Shown one piece after another: positions 54,929 through 63,566 of a DNA stretch of 64,000 bases. Position numbers and translations under genes: made by a program. Position 1 is the stretch's first letter, and every line of letters starts with the position of its first letter. The DNA comes from an uncultured Alphaproteobacteria bacterium (GTDB taxonomy: Bacteria; Pseudomonadota; Alphaproteobacteria; UBA8366; GCA-2717185): assembly GCA_943788635.1 (NCBI GenBank), contig CALSRA010000036.1:1-64000 (forward strand). Reading direction: 5' to 3'. The notes beneath the pieces were generated by a model. That model did not search any database and was not told the origin of the DNA. It saw only the letters and a list, made by a program, of their open reading frames with translations.

Positions 54929-56089
54929 GTGAAGGCGGCAAATTCCATAATATCGGGCTATGGGACCAGTGTTTTCGAGGTCATGTCCCGGCTCGCGATC
55001 GAACATCAATCCATCAATCTGGGGCAGGGGTTCCCGGACGAAGACGGTCCGCTGGATGTCCGTCAGGTGGCGGCTGATGCCCTGATGTCAGGGTTGAACC
55101 AGTATCCGCCGATGATGGGGGTTCCGGAGTTACGGCAGGCCGTCGCGGCGCATGCCAATCGCTTCTACGACCTCGACGTCGATTGGCAAAGCGAAGTGAT
55201 GGTTGGTTCCGGCGCTACGGAAGTCCTAAATGATTGCATGATGGCGCTAATCGAACACGGTGACGAGGTTGTGGTTATCGAGCCGACCTATGACTGTTAC
55301 CTGCCGATTATTCGCCGGGCAGGGGGCATACCGAAGCTGGTCCGTGTGATACCTCCGGAATGGACCTTGCCCCGCGCGGGTCTGGCGGCGGCCTTTTCGG
55401 ACCGAACGAAGCTCGTTCTGTTGAACAATCCGCATAATCCGGCGGCCAGGGTATATTCAGATGACGACCTTGGCTTTATTGCCGGTCTCGTTGTGAAGCA
55501 CGATGCGTTGGCTATTTGCGACGAAGTTTATGAACACATTGTCTTCGACGGGCGGCGGCACAAACCATTGATCACTTTCCCCGGAATGCGGGATCGCTGC
55601 GTGCGTATCGGGTCGGCCGGGAAGACATTTTCATTGACCGGCTGGAAAGTCGGCTATGCGACGGCGGCAGCAGAATTACTGGCCCCGATTGCAAAAACCC
55701 ATCAGTTCGTGACGTTTACGACGCCGCCGAACCTGCAGACCGCTGTTGCTTACGGGCTGAACAAGGATGATGCCTATTTTCAGGGCCTGAGTGATGACAT
55801 GCAGGCTAAGCGTGACCGTTTTGCGATGGAATTGCAGCGGTTGGGGTTTGGCGTGATCGATTGCGAAGGAACGTATTTTATTACGGCAGATATTCGACCG
55901 CTTGGGTTCGTTGGCGACGACGTCGCCTTCTGTCGGTATATAACGGTCGAGGCGAAAGTGACCGCGGTTCCTGTCAGCGCTTTCTACATGAATGATGGTC
56001 CGGAGCATTTCGTACGGTTTTGTTTTTCGAAAAGGGACGAAATTCTGGATGAAGCCATTGCGCGTCTGGAAAAGTTGTTCGGTGCCTAG
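54929..56089 (+). CDS. Class I/II aminotransferase (kynurenine/methionine aminotransferase-like)
   Basis: PLP aminotransferase of about 386 aa. The family start is YGTSVFEVMSRLAIEHQSINLGQGFPDEDGP in parts, followed by NQYPPMMGVPELRQAVA. MVGSGATEVLNDCMMAL, LLNNPHNPAARVY and AICDEVYEHIVFDG lead to the Schiff-base lysine in GSAGKTFSLTGWKVGY. FVRFCFSKRDEIL is the carboxylate-binding arginine region. A GTG at 54929 is chosen as start; the frame is open to 54848, and a GTG at 54914 is possible. Its closest kinds are YbdL and kynurenine aminotransferase, which work on methionine or aromatic amino acids. Confidence 0.85.
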   Translation: MKAANSIISGYGTSVFEVMSRLAIEHQSINLGQGFPDEDGPLDVRQVAADALMSGLNQYPPMMGVPELRQAVAAHANRFYDLDVDWQSEVMVGSGATEVLNDCMMALIEHGDEVVVIEPTYDCYLPIIRRAGGIPKLVRVIPPEWTLPRAGLAAAFSDRTKLVLLNNPHNPAARVYSDDDLGFIAGLVVKHDALAICDEVYEHIVFDGRRHKPLITFPGMRDRCVRIGSAGKTFSLTGWKVGYATAAAELLAPIAKTHQFVTFTTPPNLQTAVAYGLNKDDAYFQGLSDDMQAKRDRFAMELQRLGFGVIDCEGTYFITADIRPLGFVGDDVAFCRYITVEAKVTAVPVSAFYMNDGPEHFVRFCFSKRDEILDEAIARLEKLFGA

Positions 56090-56141
56090 CCGTTCGCTGG
56101 TAAGGTGCGGCCAAACGATCATCACATATCAAGGGGGGAAT

Positions 56142-57877
56142 ATGACTAGTGGCGAAGACGGCAAGGGTATGCGCAAGGGATTGACGAGTTATGGGGATGC
56201 GGGGTTTTCGCTTTTCCTGCGCAAGGCGTTTATCAAGGCTATGGGGTATAGCGACGACGCGCTGAACCGGCCCATTGTCGGCGTCATTAATACATTCAGT
56301 GGTTACAACGCCTGTCATCGGAACGCACCGGATCTGGTGGAAGCGATCAAGCGCGGCGTGATGCTGGCGGGGGGGCTTCCCGTCGAATTTCCGACGATAT
56401 CCGTCCATGAATCGTTTACACATCCGACATCGATGTTCATGCGCAACCTGATGTCGATGGATACCGAGGAAATGATCCGCGCCCAGCCGATGGACGCGAC
56501 GGTCATGATCGGCGGCTGCGACAAGACTGTTCCGGCACAACTGATGGGGGCGGCCAGCGCCGGCGTGCCGGCTATTTCGGTCGTAACCGGCCCAATGATG
56601 ACTGGCAGTCATCGGGGGGAACGTCTCGGTGCCTGTACAGATTGCCGTCGTTACTGGGGAATGTACCGGGCTGGTGAAATCGACGAGGCGGAAACCGAGG
56701 AAGTCAGCGGCAGGCTGGCGCCTACAGCCGGTACCTGCATGGTGATGGGCACGGCCAGTACGATGGCCTGCATGACCGAAGCGCTGGGTATGATGTTGCC
56801 TGGTGGTGCCGCAATTCCGGCGGTGGCCGCGGATCGATTGCGCCATGCCGAAGCCGCCGGTACCCGCGCGGTGGATATGGCAAAGAACGGCGGGCCGACC
56901 CCGGCGGAGATTATGACCCCTGAAGCATTCTCGAACGCTTTTCGTGTGTTGCTGGCGATTGGTGGTTCGACCAACGGGCTGGTGCATATGACGGCGGTTG
57001 CCGGGCGGATGGGCATCAAGGTTGACCTTGAAGCGATCGACAAGCTGGGCCAGGAAACACCGGTTCTGGTCGATCTCAAGCCTTCCGGTCAGCACTATAT
57101 GGAAGACCTCGAAAAAGCAGGCGGATTGATGACGGTATTGCGGGAATTGAAGCCGCTGCTGCACCTGGATTGCATGACCGTTACCGGCCGTACACTTGGT
57201 GAGGAAATCGAAGCGGCGGCGCCGCCCTTCAAGCAGGAGTCGTGCGGCCTTTCAGCGATCCGCTTTATCCGCAGGGTGGTATCGCCGTCCTGCGGGGCAA
57301 TCTTGCCCCGGAAGGCGCTATCGTGAAACAGTCGGCGGCGACAGAATCGCTGATGACCCATACCGGGCGCGCCGTGGTGTTCAAGGATCAGGCGGATCTT
57401 GCGGAACGCATTGATTCACCGGACCTGGATGTCGGACCGGACGATATTCTGATCATGCAGAACGCGGGGCCGAAAGGGGCGCCGGGCATGCCGGAATCGG
57501 GGTATTTGCCAATTCCCAAGAAACTGGCTGAGAAAGGTGTAAAGGACATGTTGCGCATGTCGGACGCACGGATGAGCGGCACGGCGTTCGGTTCCATCGT
57601 CCTGCATATTACACCTGAAGCATATATCGGCGGTCCCCTGGGATTGGTGCGCGATGGCGACATGATCAAGCTGGATGTGCCAAACCGGTCACTTGAATTG
57701 CTGGTTGACGATGCAGAGCTGGAAAGCCGCCGGGCGGATTGGACGCCACCACCCCCGCATGAGGGGTCGGAGCGGGGATACCTGAAACTCTATCTCGATC
57801 ACGTGCAGCAGGCGGATGAAGGCGCGGATTTCGATTTCCTTGCCAAGGCGCCTGACGGCCGCACCACGCCGGTATGA
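56142..57877 (+). pseudogene. IlvD/Edd-family dehydratase, frameshifted (sugar-acid dehydratase type)
   Basis: Fe-S dehydratase normally of about 575-580 aa. The first frame has RKGLTSYGDAGFSLFLRKAF, GVINTFSGYNACHRNA (a variant of the family NTWSELNPCH), MIGGCDKTVPAQLMGA, and GACTDCRRYW, the pattern of sugar-acid dehydratases such as arabinonate dehydratase. APTAGTCMVMGTASTM holds a further Fe-S cysteine. At about 57238, in CAGGAGTCGTGCGG, one G is missing; the frame ends at 57326. The next frame gives VRPFSDPLYPQGGIAVLRGN in parts, MRMSDARMSGTAFGSIVLH and the normal C-terminus to 57877. The ATG at 56142 follows GGGGGGAAT. Downstream genes suggest sugar-acid breakdown. Confidence 0.82.
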
Positions 57878-57884
57878 GGTGGCT

Positions 57885-58869
57885 ATGACCCTTCCGCTCG
57901 ATACGACGCTAAAGCTCGGCGTTCAGACGATCCATCGCCGGACCGAGCCGGCGACGGGCGTTTGGGAACCACGCATTGATGAACTGGTTTCCTTCGTGGA
58001 GATGGTTGACCGGTGTGGCTACGATTCTATCTGGGGTCGGCGACCATGTTTCGTTTCCGATCCCGTTCTTTGATCCGTTGTTGTTGATTGCGCAGGCGGC
58101 GGTTGTGAGCCGCCGCCTGACCTTCGGCACGGGCGTATATCTGCTGCCGCTGCGCCATCCGGCGCCCGTGGCCAAGCAGGTGTCGACCCTGGATCATTTG
58201 ACCGAAGGGCGGTTGATATTTGGTGTCGGCGTTGGGGGTGAGTTTCCCAAGGAATACGAACTATGCGGCGTTCCGCGGAGCGAACGGGGCGCGCGGCTTG
58301 GCGAAGGAATCGACATTCTTCGCAAGCTGTGGAGCGGTGACCCGGTATCGCACAGCGGTAAATTCTATAATTTCACCGATATACCGATGAACCCGCCGGG
58401 CGGCAGCCGGGTGGTACACCGATCTGGTGCGGGGGGCGGTCCGATGCCGCGTTGCGCCGTGCCGGGCAACAGGCGGATGGCTGGGTGTCATATGTTGTCA
58501 CGCCGGACATGTATGCCGAATCCCTGGCGAAAATTTCGGAATCTGCGGAAAAGGCCAACCGTTCGGTCGACCGGTACGGTACGGGTCATCTGCTCTTCGC
58601 CCGGCTCGATGATACATACGAAGCGGCGCATGACGCTGCGACGGAAACGTTGAGCATTCGCTACAATATGGACTTCCGCAAGGCGGCGGCGCGGTATGCG
58701 GCGCTGGGCACACCGGAGCAGGTTGCCGAACGTATCCGCGCATTTCAGCGCCGCCGGGGTGCGTCATGCCGTTCTGGATCTGCTGGGGCCCTATGAACAG
58801 CGGACAGCGCAGATCGAGCGTTTCGCGGCAGAAGTCATGCCGTTGCTGAAGGACCTGACCGAAGCGTAG
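57885..58869 (+). pseudogene. LLM class flavin-dependent monooxygenase, multiply frameshifted
   Basis: Recognisable in pieces in all three frames. Frame 1 (57885 to about 58033) has TLKLGVQTIHRRTEP and VDRCGYDSIW. An extra G in a G run near 58035 moves it to VGDHVSFPIPFFDPLLL, then FGTGVYLLPLRHP, LDHLTEGRLIFGVGVGGEFP, and RKLWSGDPVSHSGKFYNF. Near 58400-58445 further indels garble the FMN-contact region, and LRRAGQQADGWVSYVVTPDMY continues in a third frame. Near 58750 the frame shifts again to VRHAVLDLLGPYEQRTAQ, ending at 58869. At least three events are needed, so this is the most damaged gene in the window. Confidence 0.78.
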
Positions 58870-58968
58870 GGTTCCAGCTTGTCGCCATTCATTGCGTGTG
58901 ATCTCGCCCGGACGAAGCGCACCCCTTATAAGGGAGACGTGCGTCTTTTAATCCGTTGAGGAATCCAG

Positions 58969-59931
58969 ATGGAATTTACGAATTTCGGCAAGACCGGGAT
59001 GAAGGTTAGTGTCGCCGGTCTTGGTTGTGGTGGCGGCAGCCGCCTTGGGAAGAACCGCGGCATGAGCAAGGCGGAATCGGTGGCGCTGGTGCGGACGGCG
59101 ATGGACCTTGGCGTCAATTACCTCGATACGGCGAACAGCTACACGACGGAGGACATCGTCGGCGAGGCGATCAATGCGGTGCCGCGCGATCAGGTTTTTA
59201 TCGGCACGAAATCGTTGATCCGCAAGGAAGGCAAGATGCTTCCGGTAGAGGCTGTGATTGCCAGCCTGGACAATTCGTTGCGTGAACTGAAGACCGACTA
59301 TGTCGATGTCTTTCAGTTCCATGCCGTGAACCCGGATACCTATGACGATGCGCTGAACATATATGCGCCGGCGCTGCTGAAGGAGAAGGAAAAGGGCAAG
59401 CTCCGTTTCCTCGGTTTCACAGAATCGCCACCAAACGATGCCAATCAGGAGGTCCTGAAGCGCGCTGCAAAAGACGATGTGTGGGAGGCCATCATGCTGG
59501 GTTTTCACATGATGCATCAGAATGCCCGGCACAACGCCTTCCCCTATACGCAGGAGAAAGGTATCGGCACGCTGCTGATGTTTGTCGTTCGTAGCATCTT
59601 CAGTATCGAAGGACGGTTGCAGTCGGACATGAAAGCGCTGGCAGCCGAAGGCAGGGTGCCACAATGGCTGACCGAGAAGGAGAACCCGCTGGACTTTCTT
59701 ATCCATGAAGGCGGCGCGGACAGTGTGATCAACGCGGCATATCGCTATGCCCGCTACGAACCTGGTGCGGACATCGTGTTGTTCGGTACCGGCAGTATCG
59801 AGCACCTGAAAACCAACCTGGCATCGATTCTGGCGCCACCGCTGCCGAAGGAAGACACTGACAAACTGAACGAATTGTTTGGTCATTTATATGGAGTCGG
59901 TCTGGACGTACCGGTCAAACGGACGGCCTGA
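58969..59931 (+). CDS. Aldo/keto reductase
   Basis: NAD(P)H-dependent reductase of 320 aa. FTNFGKTGMKVSVAGLGCGG begins the barrel. The catalytic tetrad is D in NYLDTANSYTTED with its tyrosine, K in IGTKSLI, and an H in DVFQFHAVNP. The C-terminal GTGSIEHLKTNLASIL is the cofactor-binding loop. A ribosome site AGGAATCC precedes the ATG. It opens an intact trio, AKR-SDR-FAH hydrolase, with small gaps, suggesting a short sugar or sugar-acid pathway. Substrate unknown. Confidence 0.88.
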   Translation: MEFTNFGKTGMKVSVAGLGCGGGSRLGKNRGMSKAESVALVRTAMDLGVNYLDTANSYTTEDIVGEAINAVPRDQVFIGTKSLIRKEGKMLPVEAVIASLDNSLRELKTDYVDVFQFHAVNPDTYDDALNIYAPALLKEKEKGKLRFLGFTESPPNDANQEVLKRAAKDDVWEAIMLGFHMMHQNARHNAFPYTQEKGIGTLLMFVVRSIFSIEGRLQSDMKALAAEGRVPQWLTEKENPLDFLIHEGGADSVINAAYRYARYEPGADIVLFGTGSIEHLKTNLASILAPPLPKEDTDKLNELFGHLYGVGLDVPVKRTA

Positions 59932-59960
59932 ACGAGCGTTTCAAATTACAGGAGAACAAC

Positions 59961-60752
59961 GTGGATCTGGGAATAAAGGGAAAACGCGCCCTGGTGCTGG
60001 GCGCCAGTAAGGGATTGGGATATTCGACCGCGCGGGCACTGGCGATGGAAGGCGTTGATCTCGCCGTAAGCAGTTCCAGCCAGGATCGTGCCGATGAGGC
60101 CGCGAAGAAAATTGCGGACGAAACCGGTGCCAAGACCGTTGGGCTGGTTGGCGATGTGTCGAACCCGGACAACATGAATGTACTCGCCGATGCGGCTGTG
60201 AAGGCGCTGGGTGGTGTCGATATCCTCGTCAATAACCACGGCGGACCGGCGCTTGGCTTTGCGATGGATTTGAAAGAAGACGTCCTGCGTCAGCAATTCG
60301 ATTCCATGGTCGTCAGTATTATCCGGATTACCGGCCTGCTGGTTCCTGGAATGATTGAGAACAAGTGGGGGCGGGTGCTCTTCATCGGTTCGTCCGGCAA
60401 TATCGAGCCGCTCAACAACATGGTGCTGTCAAACACGCTGCGCGGGGCTATCGTCAATTATTCCAAGACGCTGGCAAACGAAGTTGCGAAGGATGGTGTG
60501 ACCGTCAACATCGTTGCACCGGGTGGGGTTTTGACCGACCGCACGCGTTCATCGTCGGAGAATGATGCCAAACGGCTCGGCATTACGTTCGAGGAAGCTT
60601 TGTCGCGCCGCGTTGCCACCGTGCCGATGGGGCGCTTTGGCGACCCGGATGAATTCGGCGGTGTTGCAGCCTTCATGTGCTCGAAGCAAGCAGGATACTG
60701 TACCGGCTCAATCTGGCGTGTCGATGGTGGCCGGATCAAGAACATCATCTGA
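59961..60752 (+). CDS. SDR family oxidoreductase
   Basis: Short-chain dehydrogenase of 263 aa starting at GTG 59961 with CAGGAGA upstream. The cofactor motif is ALVLGASKGLGYSTARAL, with NNHGGPA in place of the usual NNAG. The catalytic serine lies in FIGSSGNIEPLN. The expected Y-x-x-x-K is read as N-Y-S-K-T or a shifted variant near IVNYSKTLANEVA, so the catalytic tyrosine position is unusual. The subgroup resembles 3-oxoacyl-ACP reductase-like proteins (with GGVLTDRTRS) of aromatic or sugar-acid clusters. Confidence 0.82.
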   Translation: MDLGIKGKRALVLGASKGLGYSTARALAMEGVDLAVSSSSQDRADEAAKKIADETGAKTVGLVGDVSNPDNMNVLADAAVKALGGVDILVNNHGGPALGFAMDLKEDVLRQQFDSMVVSIIRITGLLVPGMIENKWGRVLFIGSSGNIEPLNNMVLSNTLRGAIVNYSKTLANEVAKDGVTVNIVAPGGVLTDRTRSSSENDAKRLGITFEEALSRRVATVPMGRFGDPDEFGGVAAFMCSKQAGYCTGSIWRVDGGRIKNII

Positions 60753-60779
60753 TTTGTTGTTCCAATAGGGGGAAACTTA

Positions 60780-61628
60780 ATGAAAATAATCAGTTACCGT
60801 GATGCCGAAGGCGAAACGTATGGCGTCGCAGCGGGGGATGGGATCGTCGAAGTCGGCAGAGCTTCCGGGCTCGGTTACGCTGACCTGAAAGCGGTGCTTG
60901 AAGCCGGTGCGCTGGACAAGGTGCGTGACTTTGCGTCAGGGCGGGATGCGGATGTGACGCAAGACAGCGTTACGTTTTTGCCGCCGATCGGAAAGCCGGA
61001 CAAGATCATCATGGTCGGGCTGAACTACGCGACACATATCGCGGAAGGCGGGCGTGAGCCGCCGAAATACCCGATGCTGTTTCCGCGCTTTGCCAACTCG
61101 CAGGTCGGACATGGCCAGGCGATGACCCGGCCGAAAGTTTCGGAAAATTTTGACTTCGAAGGCGAAATGGCCTTTGTCGTCGGCACGGCCGGCCGTCACG
61201 TGACGCGCGAGGATGCCTACAAGCATGTCGCCGGCTATTCCTGTTACAACGATGGCAGCATCCGCGACTGGCAGCGGCACACGACCCAGTTCATGCCGGG
61301 CAAGAGTTTCATGGGAACGGGCAGTTTCGGGCCATGGTTGGTCACGACAGACGAAATTCCCGACCCGGAAGTCATGTCGCTGGTGACGCGTTTGAATGGC
61401 GTTGAAGTGCAGCGGGCCACCATCGATGATCTGGTCTTTGGTGTGCCGGAACTGATGGCCTATATCAGTACGTTCACCGAGCTGGTACCGGGCGATGTCG
61501 TGGTGACGGGCACGACCGGGGGCGTTGGCGCCTATCGCCAGCCGCCATTGTGGATGAAGGAAGGCGATACCGTCGAGGTTGAAGTATCCGGCGTCGGTGT
61601 GTTGCGCAATTCCATCGTCAACGAATAG
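60780..61628 (+). CDS. Fumarylacetoacetate hydrolase family protein
   Basis: FAH-fold hydrolase of 282 aa. A short N-terminal domain is followed by PPIGKPDKIIMVGLNYATHI, the start of the catalytic domain. FDFEGEMAFVVGTAGRHV has the metal-binding E-x-E type residues, and GYSCYNDGSIRDWQR and GKSFMGTGSFGPWLVT follow. The last part, LVPGDVVVTGTTGGVG, is the usual tail. Homologues cleave 2,4-diketo-3-deoxy-sugar acids or ureidoglycolate. The upstream dehydratase relic, AKR and SDR favour the sugar-acid role, by inference. A strong terminator follows. Confidence 0.86.
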   Translation: MKIISYRDAEGETYGVAAGDGIVEVGRASGLGYADLKAVLEAGALDKVRDFASGRDADVTQDSVTFLPPIGKPDKIIMVGLNYATHIAEGGREPPKYPMLFPRFANSQVGHGQAMTRPKVSENFDFEGEMAFVVGTAGRHVTREDAYKHVAGYSCYNDGSIRDWQRHTTQFMPGKSFMGTGSFGPWLVTTDEIPDPEVMSLVTRLNGVEVQRATIDDLVFGVPELMAYISTFTELVPGDVVVTGTTGGVGAYRQPPLWMKEGDTVEVEVSGVGVLRNSIVNE

Positions 61629-61641
61629 CGCACATAAATAA

Positions 61642-61684
61642 AACGGCCCGCTCCCTGTTGAAGGGGGCGGGCCGTTATTGTTTT
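61642..61684. terminator. Bidirectional rho-independent terminator
   Basis: AACGGCCCGCTCCC (61642-61655) pairs with GGGGGCGGGCCGTT (61663-61676), with one mismatch and a 7-nt loop. It has T-rich sequence on the plus side (ATTGTTTTG) and A-rich sequence on the other, serving two convergent genes. Confidence 0.88.
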
Positions 61685-61710
61685 GTCGTTTTGGTTACTC
61701 GCCTTGTTCT

Positions 61711-62487
61711 CTAACGGAAATCGAAGCCTCGGCCCTTGAGCTGCTGACGCAGGGTGTCGCGTTGCGGCGGGTGGAACTTGGAATCCATGTCGTGGGTCCA
61801 CGAATCCGGCGTCGTCTTGATACCGCGCGAGGTGTAGTGCTCCGCAAGTGCCGTATCGTAGGACTTCATGGATTCGATGGAGGCCTCTTCGTCGTATTTT
61901 TCGTAATGGACGGTCATTCCCATATCCATGCGTGGCTTCTGTACCGGCTCTTCTGCCGGCCAGCCGAGGCACATGCCGAACACACAATAGACCCGTTGCG
62001 GGAGGCCCAGGATTTCGGCGATTTTTTCAGGGTCGTTCCGGACGGCACCGATCATCAGCCCGCGTAATCCGACAGATTCCGCCGCCAGGTATGCCGACAT
62101 GCCGACCAGGGCGACGTCGACGCTGGAAACCAGGCCGACTTCCAGATTGTTGTTGTTGAGATTGTGCTGGTGCTGGTTCAACGCATATTCGATACGTCGC
62201 AGATCGGCGCAGAAGGCGATGAATACCGGCGTCTGGGCGACATGCTTTTGATTACCGGTCGGTACGGAAAGTTTCTGCTTTGTCTCCGGGTCGCGCACGA
62301 CGACGGCAGTGTAAGATTGTATGTTGGAGGAAGTAGGTGACCGGAATGCCGCCTCGAGGACGGCCTTAACCGTTTCGTCCGTGACCGCTTGGTCGCTGTA
62401 TTTGCGAACGCTGACACGGTTCAGCAGGCACTCGATTGTTTCGCTCGTTGTCGGGCTTGCGTCTGCGGGGGTACTCGTATCTGACAT
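61711..62487 (-). CDS. Nitroreductase family protein
   Basis: FMN-dependent oxidoreductase of 258 aa. RVSVRKYSDQAVTDETVKAVLEAAFRSPTSSN, shown in parts, is the family's FMN-binding start, with RSPTSSNIQSY as its core. The remainder has GMSAYLAAESVGLRGLMIGA and LGLPQRVYCVFGMCLGWP, the NfsA-like FMN contact. The C-terminal tail to 61711 is longer than in minimal nitroreductases and resembles NfsA/FRP types that use NADPH. The natural substrate is unknown. Confidence 0.87.
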   Translation of the reverse strand: MSDTSTPADASPTTSETIECLLNRVSVRKYSDQAVTDETVKAVLEAAFRSPTSSNIQSYTAVVVRDPETKQKLSVPTGNQKHVAQTPVFIAFCADLRRIEYALNQHQHNLNNNNLEVGLVSSVDVALVGMSAYLAAESVGLRGLMIGAVRNDPEKIAEILGLPQRVYCVFGMCLGWPAEEPVQKPRMDMGMTVHYEKYDEEASIESMKSYDTALAEHYTSRGIKTTPDSWTHDMDSKFHPPQRDTLRQQLKGRGFDFR

Positions 62488-62598
62488 GATTTTATCCGTC
62501 TTTCTAAACTATAAGGTTCATGATCGATCCATAGCATGAATGACGCTGCCGGGTATAATCCGGAATGACAGGAAACGGCGGAAAATAGGGAAACAGTA

Positions 62599-62991
62599 AT
62601 GAATTCGGCAATTTCAGAGCAGGTGATGACCCTCATGAAAGCGTTCGGCAAGGCATTCAACCGGGCGGATATCGAAGGTATCCTGGCCTGTGTTACGGAT
62701 GATTTTGAATGGCGACAGGCCGTTGGGCCAGATGCGCCGGATGGCCGCATTGTCAGTGGGCGGGAGCCTGTACGGGCGGCACTGGCGGCGCGCGATGAAC
62801 ATTATCGCGATATGCGTTTCTCAGAGGCCGAGATATGTATGGCTGGCGATGAGCGGGTCCTCGGCACGTTCCGTGCGACGGGGAATTATGCCTCCGGCGC
62901 ACCGCTGGATGTGCGTGGTGTCGATATCTACACCCTGCGCGACGGTCTGATTGCCAGCAAGGACAGTTACTGGAAGATTATTACGCCATGA
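62599..62991 (+). CDS. SnoaL/NTF2-like domain protein
   Basis: Small protein of 130 aa with the cone-shaped NTF2-like fold. The helix MTLMKAFGKAFNRADIEGIL leads to VTDDFEWRQAVG, then GREPVRAALAARDEHYRDMRFSEAEI, shown in parts, and a C-terminal strand, GVDIYTLRDGLIASKDSYWKII. The order matches the family that includes SnoaL polyketide cyclases and ketosteroid-isomerase-like proteins. The catalytic residues cannot be assigned. Start ATG 62599. Confidence 0.75.
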   Translation: MNSAISEQVMTLMKAFGKAFNRADIEGILACVTDDFEWRQAVGPDAPDGRIVSGREPVRAALAARDEHYRDMRFSEAEICMAGDERVLGTFRATGNYASGAPLDVRGVDIYTLRDGLIASKDSYWKIITP

Positions 62992-63053
62992 TAACGATTG
63001 TCTTGCCGGTTACCGGCTTGGCGTCTGATGGGGATGGTGGAAGGTGACCTCGA

Positions 63054-63566
63054 ATGACGGATGAGCAGCGCCGGGTGGCATATGGCATGGCGGCGGGCCT
63101 GTGCTACACCGTAGGTATTTTCTGGTTTGGTGCAACGCAGCTTTCCGTAGATCCGGCGGTAGAGGCGAACCGGCTGCAGTTTGTGCTCGGTTGGTTGTTA
63201 TTGCCCGGATTGTGCCTGTTGGCTGGTGTCGGCCGGGTGGCGCGGGGCCGTTTCCGGGATCCGGCGTTGATTGATGGGAGCACGCCGCCATCGGCAAGCC
63301 CGCTCGAAATTGACCGTCGTTATCTTCAAAACACCTTGGAACAGGTCGTCCTGGCTGCCATCGGCTGGACGGTGCTGGCAATGGCATTGCCTTCGTATCG
63401 CCTGGGGGTGATACCAGTGTTGGGGGTTTCCTTTATCTTCGCGCGTATCTGTTTTTGGGTCGGCTACCATCAATCGGGCGCATCGCGCGCTTTCGGTTTC
63501 GCCGCAACATTCTACCCGACAGTTGCGGCATACCTTTGGACCCTGGCGCTTTTGTTCGGGTACTAG
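63054..63566 (+). CDS. MAPEG family membrane protein
   Basis: Four-helix inner-membrane protein of 170 aa related to microsomal glutathione S-transferases. The key pattern is EIDRRYLQNTLEQVVL (about residues 83-98), in which E-x-x-x-x-x-x-N-x-x-E is the MAPEG substrate/GSH signature. FARICFWVGYHQSG follows at about 127-140. Its stop codon overlaps the convergent reductase stop by four bases (CTAG). Confidence 0.8.
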   Translation: MTDEQRRVAYGMAAGLCYTVGIFWFGATQLSVDPAVEANRLQFVLGWLLLPGLCLLAGVGRVARGRFRDPALIDGSTPPSASPLEIDRRYLQNTLEQVVLAAIGWTVLAMALPSYRLGVIPVLGVSFIFARICFWVGYHQSGASRAFGFAATFYPTVAAYLWTLALLFGY

